A stretch of DNA of 64,000 bases, from the NCBI RefSeq assembly GCF_016899755.1, contig NZ_JACJJC010000003.1, positions 124,001-188,000 of the forward strand. The letters run 5' to 3'. Source of the stretch: Sutterella massiliensis. Lineage in GTDB: Bacteria; Pseudomonadota; Gammaproteobacteria; Burkholderiales; Burkholderiaceae_F. Numbering within the stretch: position 1 is the first letter of the stretch; every line of letters begins with the position of its first letter. Shown piece by piece: positions 44,959 through 53,698 of this stretch. A program made the position numbers and the translations under genes. The notes beneath the pieces were generated by a model that worked only from the letters and a program-made list of their open reading frames with translations, ran no database searches and was not told the DNA's origin.

Positions 44959-46407
44959 TCAGGCACCCATCACTTCGGCATCACCTTGGGCAATCTTCGC
45001 TTCAATCGCTTCGGCAGCCTCGTCCTTCTTTTCGGGCTTGGGCCCAGGCTCGAGCACGGCCATCGACTCGACATGCCCCGTGTGCGGGAACATGTTCATG
45101 ATGCCTGCGGCACGGATGTGCCAGCCGCCTTCGTGGTGCAGAATCGCGCAGTCGCGAGCGAGCGTCGCCGGATTGCACGAGACGTAGACGACGCGCGCCG
45201 GGCGCAGATCCGTTTCGGCGAGGACACGCGAGAGTGCGAGCGCCCCTTCGCGCGGCGGGTCAATGAGGACGCGGTCGATCCCGCCCATGCGCTTCCAGAG
45301 TTTCTGCCAGTCGTCTTCGCACCAAGTGAAGAGGTTGCGCGCGACGAATTCGGTCTTTTCGGCAACGCCGTTTTCAGCGGCGCCCTGACGCGCACGCGCG
45401 ACAAGCCCCTCGGAGCCTTCGATGCCGATTACACGGGCGCTGCGCGTCGCGAGCGGCATCGTGAAGTTGCCGAGCCCGCAGAAGAAGTCCGCCACCTTGT
45501 GCTCGGGCTGCACGTCAAGCAGGCGCACGGCGCGGGAGACCATCGTTTCGTTCAACGCATGATTGACCTGCGTGAAGTCCGTGGGCTTGAAACTGATACG
45601 AACGCCGAATTCGGAAAGCGAAAGTCCGAGCGCATTTTCGTTTTCAGGCAGCACCGCATGCGCGCTTTCCGGTCCCTTCGGCTGAAGCCAGATATCCGCG
45701 TTGTGGACCCTGCCGAATTCGAGCAGAAGCGCCATATCCGCTTCGCTCGGCGCTTCAAGCGTACGGAAGACGAGCGCCGTACGGCCGTCGCCGCCCACGG
45801 CGACTTCGATCTGCGGCATGCGCTGGCGGATCGAAAGCTTAGAGACGAGTTCGCGCATCGGCACGAGCATCTCGTCGACATTCTTCGTGAGAATCTTGCA
45901 GTGCTTCATGTCGGCGACATAGGACGAAGCCTTCTCATGGAAGCCCACCAATACGCCGCCTTTTTTGGGCACGTCACGTACGGTGAGGCGCGCACGATGA
46001 CGGTAGTGCCAGGTAGGCCCGAAGATCGGCACAAGCACCGATTCGGGCTTGACCTTGCCGATGTGCCAGAGCGTATCGAGAAGCACCTTTTCCTTGAACG
46101 CGACCTGCGCAGCAGGCTCCAAATGCTGCATCGCGCAGCCGCCGCAGCTGCCCGGGCCGATGCCGAAATTCGGGCACTTGGGCTTCGTTCGGTAAGGACT
46201 CTCGCGAAGGACCTGCGCGACGCGTCCGATGTCGTAGCTCGACTTGCTGCGGATACGTTCGTAGCGAACGAGTTCCCCGGGCAGCGCCCCCTGAATAAAG
46301 ACAACCTTGCCGTCCAGGTGAGCGATGCCTCTGCCCTCCTGATCCAAACGCTCCACCTCTGCGGTGAAGAACTCGGGTACTCGTTCCTTATTGCTTCGGC
46401 GCCCCAT
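44959..46407 (-). CDS. rlmD: 23S rRNA (uracil-1939-C5)-methyltransferase RlmD
   Basis: RlmD is a SAM-dependent RNA methyltransferase of the TrmA family. The 482-residue protein has an N-terminal TRAM domain (about 14-75), an iron-sulfur cysteine cluster (CPNFGIGPGSCGGC), and the SAM site VADFFCGLGNFTMP. The catalytic VSCNPATLARD motif, with the nucleophilic Cys, is near the C terminus. The ATG at 46405-46407 has a GAGGGAG ribosome-binding site. In Burkholderiales it follows rpoS; here it follows nlpD. A long Glu/Lys/Ala-rich tail ends the protein. Confidence 0.93.
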   Translation of the reverse strand: MGRRSNKERVPEFFTAEVERLDQEGRGIAHLDGKVVFIQGALPGELVRYERIRSKSSYDIGRVAQVLRESPYRTKPKCPNFGIGPGSCGGCAMQHLEPAAQVAFKEKVLLDTLWHIGKVKPESVLVPIFGPTWHYRHRARLTVRDVPKKGGVLVGFHEKASSYVADMKHCKILTKNVDEMLVPMRELVSKLSIRQRMPQIEVAVGGDGRTALVFRTLEAPSEADMALLLEFGRVHNADIWLQPKGPESAHAVLPENENALGLSLSEFGVRISFKPTDFTQVNHALNETMVSRAVRLLDVQPEHKVADFFCGLGNFTMPLATRSARVIGIEGSEGLVARARQGAAENGVAEKTEFVARNLFTWCEDDWQKLWKRMGGIDRVLIDPPREGALALSRVLAETDLRPARVVYVSCNPATLARDCAILHHEGGWHIRAAGIMNMFPHTGHVESMAVLEPGPKPEKKDEAAEAIEAKIAQGDAEVMGA

Positions 46408-46420
46408 GGCGAACTCCCTC

Positions 46421-46469
46421 AAAAAATCGAACGGGCCCCTTCCGTTCGCATCTCGAACGGACGAGGCCC
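46421..46469 (-). promoter_or_regulatory. Terminator-like hairpin directly before the rlmD ribosome-binding site
   Basis: The minus-strand RNA folds GGGCCTC...GGGGCCC with an inner CCGTTCG/CGAACGG stem, then GTTCGA and six T. The T-run ends two bases before the GAGGGAG ribosome-binding site. No promoter fits between hairpin and gene, so rlmD must be read through it. It may be the nlpD terminator or an attenuator. Confidence 0.65.
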
Positions 46470-46602
46470 CCAGAAAGCGCACCGACTTCAACCGGCGCGC
46501 GCGGACAAACGGTCATTTTCGACTGCCTCGCGGCGCGCACCCAGCGCTAACAGCACGGGCGCACCACGGCGGCGGAGCCGAACTTTAACCTAAAACAACA
46601 GC

Positions 46603-47556
46603 TTACTGGCGTTTGGGCGCGAGATATTTCATCGGATCGACGGGCTTGCCCTTGTCGCGAACTTCAAAGCGAAGCATCGTCTGATCCGCATCGGTGCTGC
46701 CCATTTCGGCGATTTTCTGCCCCGCCTTCACCTTGTCGTTCAACTTCACGACAACCTTCGAGTTGTGGCCGTAAGCCGTTACGAGCGTCGGCGAATGCTT
46801 GACGATCACGAGATTGCCGTAGCCCTTGACGCCGTCGCCCACAAAGAGCACCGTCCCGTCGGCCGCCGCCACGACGACGCTGCCCGCAGTGCCGCCGATG
46901 TCAAGCCCCTTGCCGTTCTTGGCATAGTCGGCAATGATGTTGCCGCGCGCAGGCCAAAGCATGCGCGTGCCGGGCACCACGACGGGCGCCTGTGCTTCGG
47001 TTTTAGCGGGCGTCTGCGCCGAAGCACTGCCGGCGGCTGTCTCGGTCGTCTTCTCGGCGGGCACCGCTCCCGTTGAAGTGCTTGCCGCCGTCTCTTCGGC
47101 GGGCTTGGACGCGGTCGACGTCTGCGACGTATCCCCCGTCGTCACACGGCTGACACGCACCCCGCCTGCAACGACGGGCGTGCGCGGCTCACGCACGCTT
47201 TCGGGCAAGTGGAGCACCTGCCCCAGACGCAGCTGCGTAGGATCCGAGACAGCGTTGAGTCGCGCGAGTTCGCCGCTGTCGAGCCCGTAGCGAACGGAAA
47301 TGTTGTAGAGCGTGTCGCCCGGCGCCACAACGTGCGTTCGTCCCGAATCACGAATGAGGCTCGTACCCGTTGTCGAGCCCGCGCGCGAGCTCGCTTCAGA
47401 ATAATTCGAACGATCAACGATCGGCACCGGCGCGGGCTCCAGACTCGAGCACCCCGAGAGGAGCGCCGCAGCCGCAGCGCCTGCAAAAAGCGCGGCGCGC
47501 GCTCGGTCGAGCGCAAAGGCCGAGCGGATAGGCATTTGAAGAGTTTGCTTATTCAT
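46603..47556 (-). CDS. nlpD: NlpD-like LysM/LytM-domain lipoprotein
   Basis: The 317-residue product is an NlpD-type envelope protein, which activates amidases for cell separation. It has a lipoprotein signal ending in LLSGC (Cys at about 36) and a LysM domain (HVVAPGDTLYNISVRYG, about 75-118). A Ser/Thr/Ala-rich linker leads to a C-terminal LytM (M23) domain. The LytM metal motifs are degenerate: GKGLDIGG lacks the first His and YGHNSK lacks the usual HxH, so it is probably a non-catalytic activator like E. coli NlpD. The gene follows surE; rpoS is not downstream. Confidence 0.9.
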   Translation of the reverse strand: MNKQTLQMPIRSAFALDRARAALFAGAAAAALLSGCSSLEPAPVPIVDRSNYSEASSRAGSTTGTSLIRDSGRTHVVAPGDTLYNISVRYGLDSGELARLNAVSDPTQLRLGQVLHLPESVREPRTPVVAGGVRVSRVTTGDTSQTSTASKPAEETAASTSTGAVPAEKTTETAAGSASAQTPAKTEAQAPVVVPGTRMLWPARGNIIADYAKNGKGLDIGGTAGSVVVAAADGTVLFVGDGVKGYGNLVIVKHSPTLVTAYGHNSKVVVKLNDKVKAGQKIAEMGSTDADQTMLRFEVRDKGKPVDPMKYLAPKRQ

Positions 47557-47612
47557 TTTTTGAGTTCCGCGATCTGGGATCGATCGAATCGGTTGCGGAC
47601 CGGTCAAGACAA

Positions 47613-48395
47613 TCAAGGCTCGCGACGAGCACAAGCTTCGACGAGACCGCCTCCCACCCAATGTTCCGCAGCGGAGACCTGCTGGTGATTCGTGAGGTCA
47701 ACCTGCAGAGGCGAAACCGACACGAAACCGTGCGCGGTCGCCCAGAAGTCGGTTCCTTCAGCCGCATCGGCGGGCTTGCCTGCAGCGCCGAGCCAATAAA
47801 TCGGAAAGCCGCGCGGACTCATTTCGGGAATGACGGGCTCGGCGCTTTGGCGGCGCCCGAGGCGCGTGGCGCGAATCCCGGCAAGTGCTTCATAGGGCAT
47901 ATTCGGGATGTTCACGTTAAGCAGCACGGGACCGTTCTGCGTACGGCGCTCGAGAAAGCGCTCGACCACGGTTTCCGCGACACGGGCTGCCGACTCAAGT
48001 TCGGCCCAGCCTTTGTCAATCTGCGAGAACGCAATCGCAGGCACACCGAAAAGATAGCCTTCGATGGCAGCGGCAACCGTGCCCGAATACATCGTGTCGT
48101 CGCCCATGTTGGCGCCGCAGTTGATGCCAGAAACAACCAGATCGGGCTTCTCGTCGAGCAGCCCCGTCATCGCAACATGCACGCAGTCGGAGGGCGTCCC
48201 CGAGAGCACGTAAAGATCTGCCCCCGGCATGTGTTCGACCGTGAGCGGTCGATTGAGCGTGAGCGAATTGGAAGCGCCGGAATGGTTGTGGTCGGGCGCG
48301 ACGATCGTCACGCGGCCGAAGCGGCGCATCGCCTGTGCGAGCGCATTGATCCCCGGTGCGCGATAGCCGTCGTCGTTCGAAATGAGAATATGCAT
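47613..48395 (-). CDS. surE: 5'/3'-nucleotidase SurE
   Basis: SurE is a metal-dependent nucleoside monophosphatase linked to stress survival. The start MHILISNDDGYRAPGI contains the paired catalytic Asp residues 8 and 9, and HSGASNSLT (about 39-47) gives the conserved Asn. The length of 260 residues is normal. I chose the ATG at 48393-48395 over an upstream in-frame start. In many proteobacteria pcm lies between surE and nlpD, but here nlpD follows directly. Confidence 0.96.
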   Translation of the reverse strand: MHILISNDDGYRAPGINALAQAMRRFGRVTIVAPDHNHSGASNSLTLNRPLTVEHMPGADLYVLSGTPSDCVHVAMTGLLDEKPDLVVSGINCGANMGDDTMYSGTVAAAIEGYLFGVPAIAFSQIDKGWAELESAARVAETVVERFLERRTQNGPVLLNVNIPNMPYEALAGIRATRLGRRQSAEPVIPEMSPRGFPIYWLGAAGKPADAAEGTDFWATAHGFVSVSPLQVDLTNHQQVSAAEHWVGGGLVEACARREP

Positions 48396-48638
48396 TTTTC
48401 TTTTGAGTGAGCCGGCCGCAAGCGTTCGGCGTGAAAGCGTTCGGGCGGCGAATTGATCTTTTTTTGATTCTAGCCGAGGGAGATCGCGCAACGGTCGAGC
48501 CGCGCACCACGGGACATGCCTCGAAACATTTCCGCTACGCTTCTTTAGCGTTCTTTCGCCGTCAACAAATCCACATCACAAAGCTTCTGCACGCTTTGTC
48601 CAAGTGCATGAGCCAATCCGTCTCGAAACACAAACGAA
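48396..48638. other. Intergenic region upstream of surE
   Basis: No gene or clear promoter is recognised. Together with the following hairpin the gene-free stretch is about 330 bases. Confidence 0.4.
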
Positions 48639-48674
48639 GCGAGCCGGCCCAACATCGCGTTGCTGCCGGCTCGC
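48639..48674 (-). terminator. Terminator after the second M20 hydrolase gene
   Basis: A perfect 10-bp stem (GCGAGCCGGC/GCCGGCTCGC) with an inner AAC/GTT pairing lies about 55 bases after the hydrolase stop and is followed by T-rich TTCGTTTGTGTTT on the minus strand. Confidence 0.82.
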
Positions 48675-48727
48675 ATTGCCTGCGGTCTCTGAAGCGCCCG
48701 AAAGCACTTCAGACCAACACCGTCCTC

Positions 48728-49900
48728 TTAGAGGTCGACTCCCAAGAAGTCGAGCGCAACCTGCGCGTAAACAGCCGCGCCCTTGACGAGAACGCTTTCA
48801 TCGACCGTGTACTTCTCGTGGTGCTGCGGCCAGCAGGCGCCGCATGCCGCGTTCTGGATGCCGAAGAAGGCCATAACGCCGGGCACGTGTTCCTGATAGT
48901 TGCCGAAGTCTTCGCCGCCCATCGTGGGTTCGGGCTCAACGACGTGTTCGTCACCGAGAAGCTTTCGGCCCGAAGCGCGAACAAGTTCGGCCATCTTGGC
49001 GTCGTTGATCGTGACCGGCACGAGTTCGGTGTACGTGAGCTTGGCTTCGCCGCCCAAAGCTCCCGCCGTCATTGATGCGATGCGCTCGATCTGTTCGGGC
49101 AGGCGATTGCGCACTTCACGGCTGTAGGCGCGGGTCGTACCCGTGAGCTTCGCGCGACCGGAAATGACATTCCAGCGGGAACCCGATTCAAACGTGCCGA
49201 CCGTCACCACGGCCGTGTCGATCGGATTGACTTCGCGGCTCAAAATCGTCTGCAGGTTCTGCACGATCGCTGCGCCCATGACGGTCGCGTCGCGCGCAGA
49301 CTGCGGTTCCGCCCCGTGGCCGCTCTTGCCAATCACGTCGATCTCGAAGCGGTCGCCCGAAGCGAACGCCGCACCCGTGCAAACGCCGAGCGTGCCCGCG
49401 GGAAGCGACCACCAGACGTGCTGACCGAAGCAGGCATCAACACCTTCGAGCAGGCCGTCGCGAATCATCGCGGGCGCGCCGGCACCGACCTCTTCAGCCG
49501 GCTGGAAAGCGAGAACGACGCGGCCCTTCAGGCGGTCCTTGACGTCGTTGAGGATCTTCGCCGCGGTGAGAAGCATCGAGATGTGGCAATCGTGGCCGCA
49601 GGCGTGCATCATCCCGGGCTTTTCCGACGCAAAGGGCAGTCCCGTATCTTCCGTAACGGAAAGACCGTCGATATCGCCGCGCAGCATGATCGTGCGACCG
49701 GGTTCGGCCCCTTCGATCACGGCCATCGTGCCGGTCTCCATGCCGCACTTGCGCCACTTGATGCCCATCTTGTCAAGTTCTTCGCGAATCTTGGCAGCCG
49801 TTTCGAATTCCTGTTCGCTCGGTTCCGGATGACGATGGAACCAGCGGCGCATTTCGATCTGATAGTCGCCGTATTGCTGCACGAGCGCTTCGATGTTCAT
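48728..49900 (-). CDS. M20-family amidohydrolase (N-acyl amino acid hydrolase-like)
   Basis: The 390-residue protein is an M20D amidohydrolase. HRHPEPSEQEFETAAKI near residue 21 is typical of the aminoacylase/IAA-conjugate hydrolase group. The cysteine-histidine metal motif is MMHACGHDCHISMLLTA at about 95-111, and FQPAEEVGAGAPAMI gives the catalytic Glu pair. The ATG at 49898-49900 has family length. It follows a membrane transporter gene by 91 bases with no terminator between, so the pair probably imports and hydrolyses an N-acyl or peptide-type substrate. The substrate is unknown. Confidence 0.9.
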   Translation of the reverse strand: MNIEALVQQYGDYQIEMRRWFHRHPEPSEQEFETAAKIREELDKMGIKWRKCGMETGTMAVIEGAEPGRTIMLRGDIDGLSVTEDTGLPFASEKPGMMHACGHDCHISMLLTAAKILNDVKDRLKGRVVLAFQPAEEVGAGAPAMIRDGLLEGVDACFGQHVWWSLPAGTLGVCTGAAFASGDRFEIDVIGKSGHGAEPQSARDATVMGAAIVQNLQTILSREVNPIDTAVVTVGTFESGSRWNVISGRAKLTGTTRAYSREVRNRLPEQIERIASMTAGALGGEAKLTYTELVPVTINDAKMAELVRASGRKLLGDEHVVEPEPTMGGEDFGNYQEHVPGVMAFFGIQNAACGACWPQHHEKYTVDESVLVKGAAVYAQVALDFLGVDL

Positions 49901-49991
49901 AGGATATTCCTCATTTGCGGTTGTTCGAACGGGCGGCACACACCTCGCCGCCCGCATTTTTCTTGTTCAGTTCAATAGTGAGCCGAGACTC

Positions 49992-51182
49992 TTAAAAGAG
50001 CTTGACGAAGATGCCGGCCATGATGACCGAAGTGATCGTGACGGTCACAAAGCCGCCAACGATCATCGACGGGAAGATGCGGCTCATCAGGAACTCTTCT
50101 TCTTCGGGCGTCTTCGCTTCCGTGTGGCAGAGCTGCTCGGTGATGATCGCGTTGAACGGGAACCCGTAGAGCGCGGTGAGTGCGTTGCCGATGGCAAGGT
50201 AGGGCGAGACCTTGAGGATCTTGGCGGTGAGTGCGGCAAAGACGGCAAGCCCGCTCACGCCGAAGACGATGAGAGCAACGATCGGCACCCAGATATCGCC
50301 GAGCATCTGCGGCGTGCAGTCCTTGAGGCCGTCATAAACGAACATCATGAGAGCGAACATGAGGAGCTCGAGCGTGCCCGTTCGCTTGAGGGCATTGGGT
50401 TCCAGGAACCCGAGGCGGCAGAGAACGACGCCCACAAAAAGCGCCCAAATAGCCCCCGAAATCCCCGTGTACTTGCCAAGCAGGAAGGCGATGAGCGCAC
50501 CGACGGCCACCTTCATCAGCAGGAAAAGGGGCGAATCGAGACTCGCAGGGGTCGAGAGAATGCCGCGCGCGGGTTCGGGGCCCTTGACGGCGTCTTCGAT
50601 TTCTTCCTTTTCGGCCTCTTCGTTCACGACGTACTTGCCCGAACGATAGCCTTCGAGAAGGAGTTTGGCTTCCTTTTTAAGCACGACGGCCGTGAGCGGA
50701 TAACCCGCAAATCCCTGAATGCAGTACATCGAAATGGCGAACACCGATGCCGTGAGATAGCCCGCCTTGGCGGCCGCATCCTGCATCATCGTCGCAGCAA
50801 CAATGCCGCCAGCGAGCGGCGGCAGACCCGCGATCACCATCACGCGATCCATGAAGAGCGGGCAGAGGAACCACGCAAAGAGCGTCATCCCGACAAGCCC
50901 CATCAGGCAGATCGTCACGGTCTTCCACTGCGCCATCAGTTCCTTGGGCGAAATCATCGTACCCATGTGGGTGATGATGAGGAAGATCGAAATCGTCGCG
51001 CCCATCGGGATGAGGTAGGCATCCGAGACGAGCGTCTTCGGCAGTACAGTCCAGTAACCGATCAGAATCAGCACGGCCGAAACAAAGACGGACGGCAGCC
51101 ACCCCTTTGTCATTCGGCTGACCCAGTCGCCGATCAAAACGATCAGCGTGCAGGCCAGGAAGGCGGTCATAAAGTTATACAT
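49992..51182 (-). CDS. Predicted secondary transporter, family uncertain
   Basis: The 396-residue protein has about ten to twelve hydrophobic helices. A polar, acidic loop (EEAEKEEIEDAVKG) lies near residue 190. The two halves look alike: helices after MISPKELMAQWKTVTICLMG and after CTPQMLGDIWVPIVALIVFG are followed in each half by Gly-rich segments (PPLAGGIVAATMMQDAAAKA and LAIGNALTALYGFPFNAIIT). This suggests an internal duplication, as in GltS-like or 2-hydroxycarboxylate carriers, but I cannot name the family. It is the first gene of a pair with an M20 amidohydrolase. Confidence 0.7.
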   Translation of the reverse strand: MYNFMTAFLACTLIVLIGDWVSRMTKGWLPSVFVSAVLILIGYWTVLPKTLVSDAYLIPMGATISIFLIITHMGTMISPKELMAQWKTVTICLMGLVGMTLFAWFLCPLFMDRVMVIAGLPPLAGGIVAATMMQDAAAKAGYLTASVFAISMYCIQGFAGYPLTAVVLKKEAKLLLEGYRSGKYVVNEEAEKEEIEDAVKGPEPARGILSTPASLDSPLFLLMKVAVGALIAFLLGKYTGISGAIWALFVGVVLCRLGFLEPNALKRTGTLELLMFALMMFVYDGLKDCTPQMLGDIWVPIVALIVFGVSGLAVFAALTAKILKVSPYLAIGNALTALYGFPFNAIITEQLCHTEAKTPEEEEFLMSRIFPSMIVGGFVTVTITSVIMAGIFVKLF

Positions 51183-51407
51183 GGCGTTTTTCTCCTGAAT
51201 CCGCGCCCCCGGGCCGCCCGAGCGAGCGTTCCGTTCCGAACCGATCGGTTGCCTGCTTCGTTAAGAACGAGAGGGTTGCCGCAGGCACTCGGGCGCATTC
51301 TGAAGAAAAAATTTTATGTTTCTCCGATGACACATCTTCGTCGATCGTCTAAGCGGTAAACCCAAGCTCGCGTGACGCAAAGCCTGTGAAACGCTCTTTT
51401 CTCGAAA
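51183..51407. other. Intergenic region upstream of the transporter gene
   Basis: No gene is seen. The minus strand has a TAAAAT -10-like element (51311-51316) in an AT-rich patch, probably the promoter of the transporter-hydrolase pair; no good -35 is found. Confidence 0.4.
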
Positions 51408-51437
51408 ACAAAAAAAGGAGCCCTGCAAGAGCTCCTT
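51408..51437 (-). terminator. Terminator of the pst-pho operon
   Basis: AAGGAGC...GCTCCTT (about 9 bp including a U-G pair, loop TTGCA) is followed by seven T on the minus strand, about 50 bases after phoR. Confidence 0.92.
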
Positions 51438-51487
51438 ATTGATATTTATAGAAAAATTCAAACAAAAATTGCGCGAGCGCAATTTAC

Positions 51488-52855
51488 TCAGCCGATAGGT
51501 CGGAAAATGCGCGACTCAGGGAACCGCATCGAGAAGGTCGAGCCTTTGCCGAGCTCGGATTCGATGCCGAGTTCGCCGCCGTTGCGGCGCAAAATGTGCT
51601 TGACGATCGCAAGCCCCAAGCCCGTGCCGCCCGTGGCGCGCGAGCGACCTTTGTCGACGCGGAAGAACCGCTCGGTGAGGCGCGGGATGTGCTTGGCCGC
51701 AATACCGATGCCTGTATCGCGAACGCTGAAGATCGCGCCCGTGCCCTGGCGGCGCCAGACGACGTGAATCGATCCGCCGTCGGGCGTGTAGCGTACTGCA
51801 TTCGAAACGAGGTTCATCGCCGCGCTACGAATTTCCTCAGGTTGGCCGATCAGCGAAACGTCTTCCACTTCCATCGTGATCTCGTGTCGCCCGTTCGAGA
51901 GAGCCTTGCCCTCGCGCACGACGTCTTCGACAAGCTTGGGCATGGCAATCACGGCGGGCTCGTCCGAGCCGGGTTCGTCCGCATTTTCCAGCCCCGAGAG
52001 CATGAGAAGGTCTTCGAGAAGCCGCTTCATGCGGCGCGTCTGCTCCACCATGAGCTGACGGTGATGCATGAGAAGCGCCGAGGGAGCCCCCGGCTGCTCG
52101 ACCTCCGTTTCAAGAAAGCCGCTGATAACGGTCAAGGGCGTGCGCAGTTCGTGCGAGACATTGGCAACAAAATCTCGACGCATGTCGTCGATGCGGCGCC
52201 GCTCCGTCACGTCGTGCGTCACGATAAGCGTATGGCGCGCGTCGGGTGCGACAACCGCCACCTCGAAGATGCGGCTGCCGCCCGGCTGCTCGAGCATGAA
52301 GCGGCTCGCGAAGTCCCCTTCGGAGAGCCAGCGCTCGAAATCCCGGTCCGTCACGACGTCAAAGAAGGGCTTGCCGGCATCTTCCTGACGAACGCCCATG
52401 TGCACGGTCGCCTGCTCGTTCACCCATTCGATGCGCCGGCCCTCGCCGAGAATCACAACACCCTCGGGCAAAAGCGCAAGCGTCTGGCGGTAGCGCGCAT
52501 CGCGGTCGCGAATGCGCTTGGCTTTTTTGGAGTCTTCGCGAAGCAGATCCTGAAAAAGGAACATCGCTGCGGCAAAAAGTGCCATGGCGCCGAGCATGAG
52601 GACAATGAGCGCAGACTCGGCGCCTGCCATGTACCAAATGACGGCCGCGCAAAAGAAGAGTGCGATGAACCCTGCACCGACAATGCGGGCGCGAAGCCGA
52701 ATGTTCGCGAGACGCTCGTCGGGTCCCGGATCGCTTGGCGCGAGCCAGGGTGAAGCACCTGCGGCGCCGTTCCTGCCGTTGTAGCCGTTGCTGCCGCCAT
52801 TCGTGCCGCTGCCGTTCGTGCCGGCAGCGCGCTTCGAAGCGTTTTCGTTCGTCAT
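51488..52855 (-). CDS. phoR: Phosphate regulon sensor kinase PhoR
   Basis: PhoR senses phosphate status through the Pst transporter and PhoU and phosphorylates PhoB. The 455-residue protein starts with an Asn/Gly-rich low-complexity stretch, then two membrane helices (about 47-95). A PAS domain precedes the HisKA motif DFVANVSHELRTPLTVISGF with the phospho-histidine. The ATPase domain has NLVSNAVRYTPDGG and DTGIGIAAKHIPRLTERFFR, then GGTGLGLAIVKHIL. The ATG at 52853-52855 was chosen as the family-like start. It lies 59 bases after phoB. Confidence 0.95.
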   Translation of the reverse strand: MTNENASKRAAGTNGSGTNGGSNGYNGRNGAAGASPWLAPSDPGPDERLANIRLRARIVGAGFIALFFCAAVIWYMAGAESALIVLMLGAMALFAAAMFLFQDLLREDSKKAKRIRDRDARYRQTLALLPEGVVILGEGRRIEWVNEQATVHMGVRQEDAGKPFFDVVTDRDFERWLSEGDFASRFMLEQPGGSRIFEVAVVAPDARHTLIVTHDVTERRRIDDMRRDFVANVSHELRTPLTVISGFLETEVEQPGAPSALLMHHRQLMVEQTRRMKRLLEDLLMLSGLENADEPGSDEPAVIAMPKLVEDVVREGKALSNGRHEITMEVEDVSLIGQPEEIRSAAMNLVSNAVRYTPDGGSIHVVWRRQGTGAIFSVRDTGIGIAAKHIPRLTERFFRVDKGRSRATGGTGLGLAIVKHILRRNGGELGIESELGKGSTFSMRFPESRIFRPIG

Positions 52856-52914
52856 GTTCGCCTCGGCGCGCCGCAGCCCACCGCGAGCGGAATGCGGGCG
52901 CGCCCTTCGATCCG

Positions 52915-53655
52915 TCAATTTTCCGCGCGGCACCGGTAGCCGACGCCGCGAACCGTTTCGATAAGGTTTTCAGCCGCCGTTCCCGCCAGTGCCTTTCTCA
53001 AGCGCAGCATGTGCACATCGACCGTGCGCTCATCGACAAAAGCGCTCTGCCAAACGGCAGCAAGGAGATTTTCGCGAGAAAAAACGCGTCCGGGCTTGGA
53101 CGCAAAAAGGTAGAGAAGCTTGAACTCCTTGGCCGAAAGCTTCAGGGGCTTGCCTTCGACCGTCGCCTCAAAGCGCGCCTCATTCATCATTAGGGGACCG
53201 CAGCGCACGATGCGCTCGGCCTCGTCGGCGTCGGCCGACTCCCCCGTGCTCTCGACGGGCGCTTCCGTTCTCGGTGCACTGTGGCGGCGCAGCACGGCGC
53301 GGATGCGCGCCGTGAGTTCTCGCGGCAAAAAAGGCTTCACGATATAGTCATCTGCCCCTGCGTCGAGTCCGGCAACGCGATCCATCTCGTCGCCTCGCGC
53401 CGTCAGCATGATGACGGGGACGCCCGCAGCGTCGGGTTCCTCCGGCAAACCCTTGAGCCACTCAAGCCCCGACATGTCGGGCAGCATCAAGTCGAGCAGA
53501 ATGAGATCGGGCCGCACTTTGGCGAGCGCGGCTCGCGCCTCGGCAATGCTGCCGACGCGGATCGTTTTGTAGCCGTCCGTTTCGCAGACAAACGCAACAA
53601 GCTCCCTAATGGCAACTTCGTCCTCAACAATCAGGATGACGGGCGGCTCTGACAT
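52915..53655 (-). CDS. phoB: Phosphate regulon response regulator PhoB
   Basis: PhoB is the DNA-binding response regulator for phosphate starvation. The receiver domain (about 1-125) has the acidic pair near IVEDE, the phospho-Asp in ILLDLMLPDMSG, and LTARGDEMD. The winged-helix domain (about 145-246) ends in VRGVGYRCRAEN. A longer than usual linker (RTEAPVESTGESADADE) joins the domains. The gene lies between phoU and phoR in the pst operon, and the Pho box upstream of pstS is a likely target. Confidence 0.96.
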   Translation of the reverse strand: MSEPPVILIVEDEVAIRELVAFVCETDGYKTIRVGSIAEARAALAKVRPDLILLDLMLPDMSGLEWLKGLPEEPDAAGVPVIMLTARGDEMDRVAGLDAGADDYIVKPFLPRELTARIRAVLRRHSAPRTEAPVESTGESADADEAERIVRCGPLMMNEARFEATVEGKPLKLSAKEFKLLYLFASKPGRVFSRENLLAAVWQSAFVDERTVDVHMLRLRKALAGTAAENLIETVRGVGYRCRAEN

Positions 53656-53698
53656 CGATGAATCCTTTTGGTTCGGCTGTGTGGCTGAATGAGTGGGA

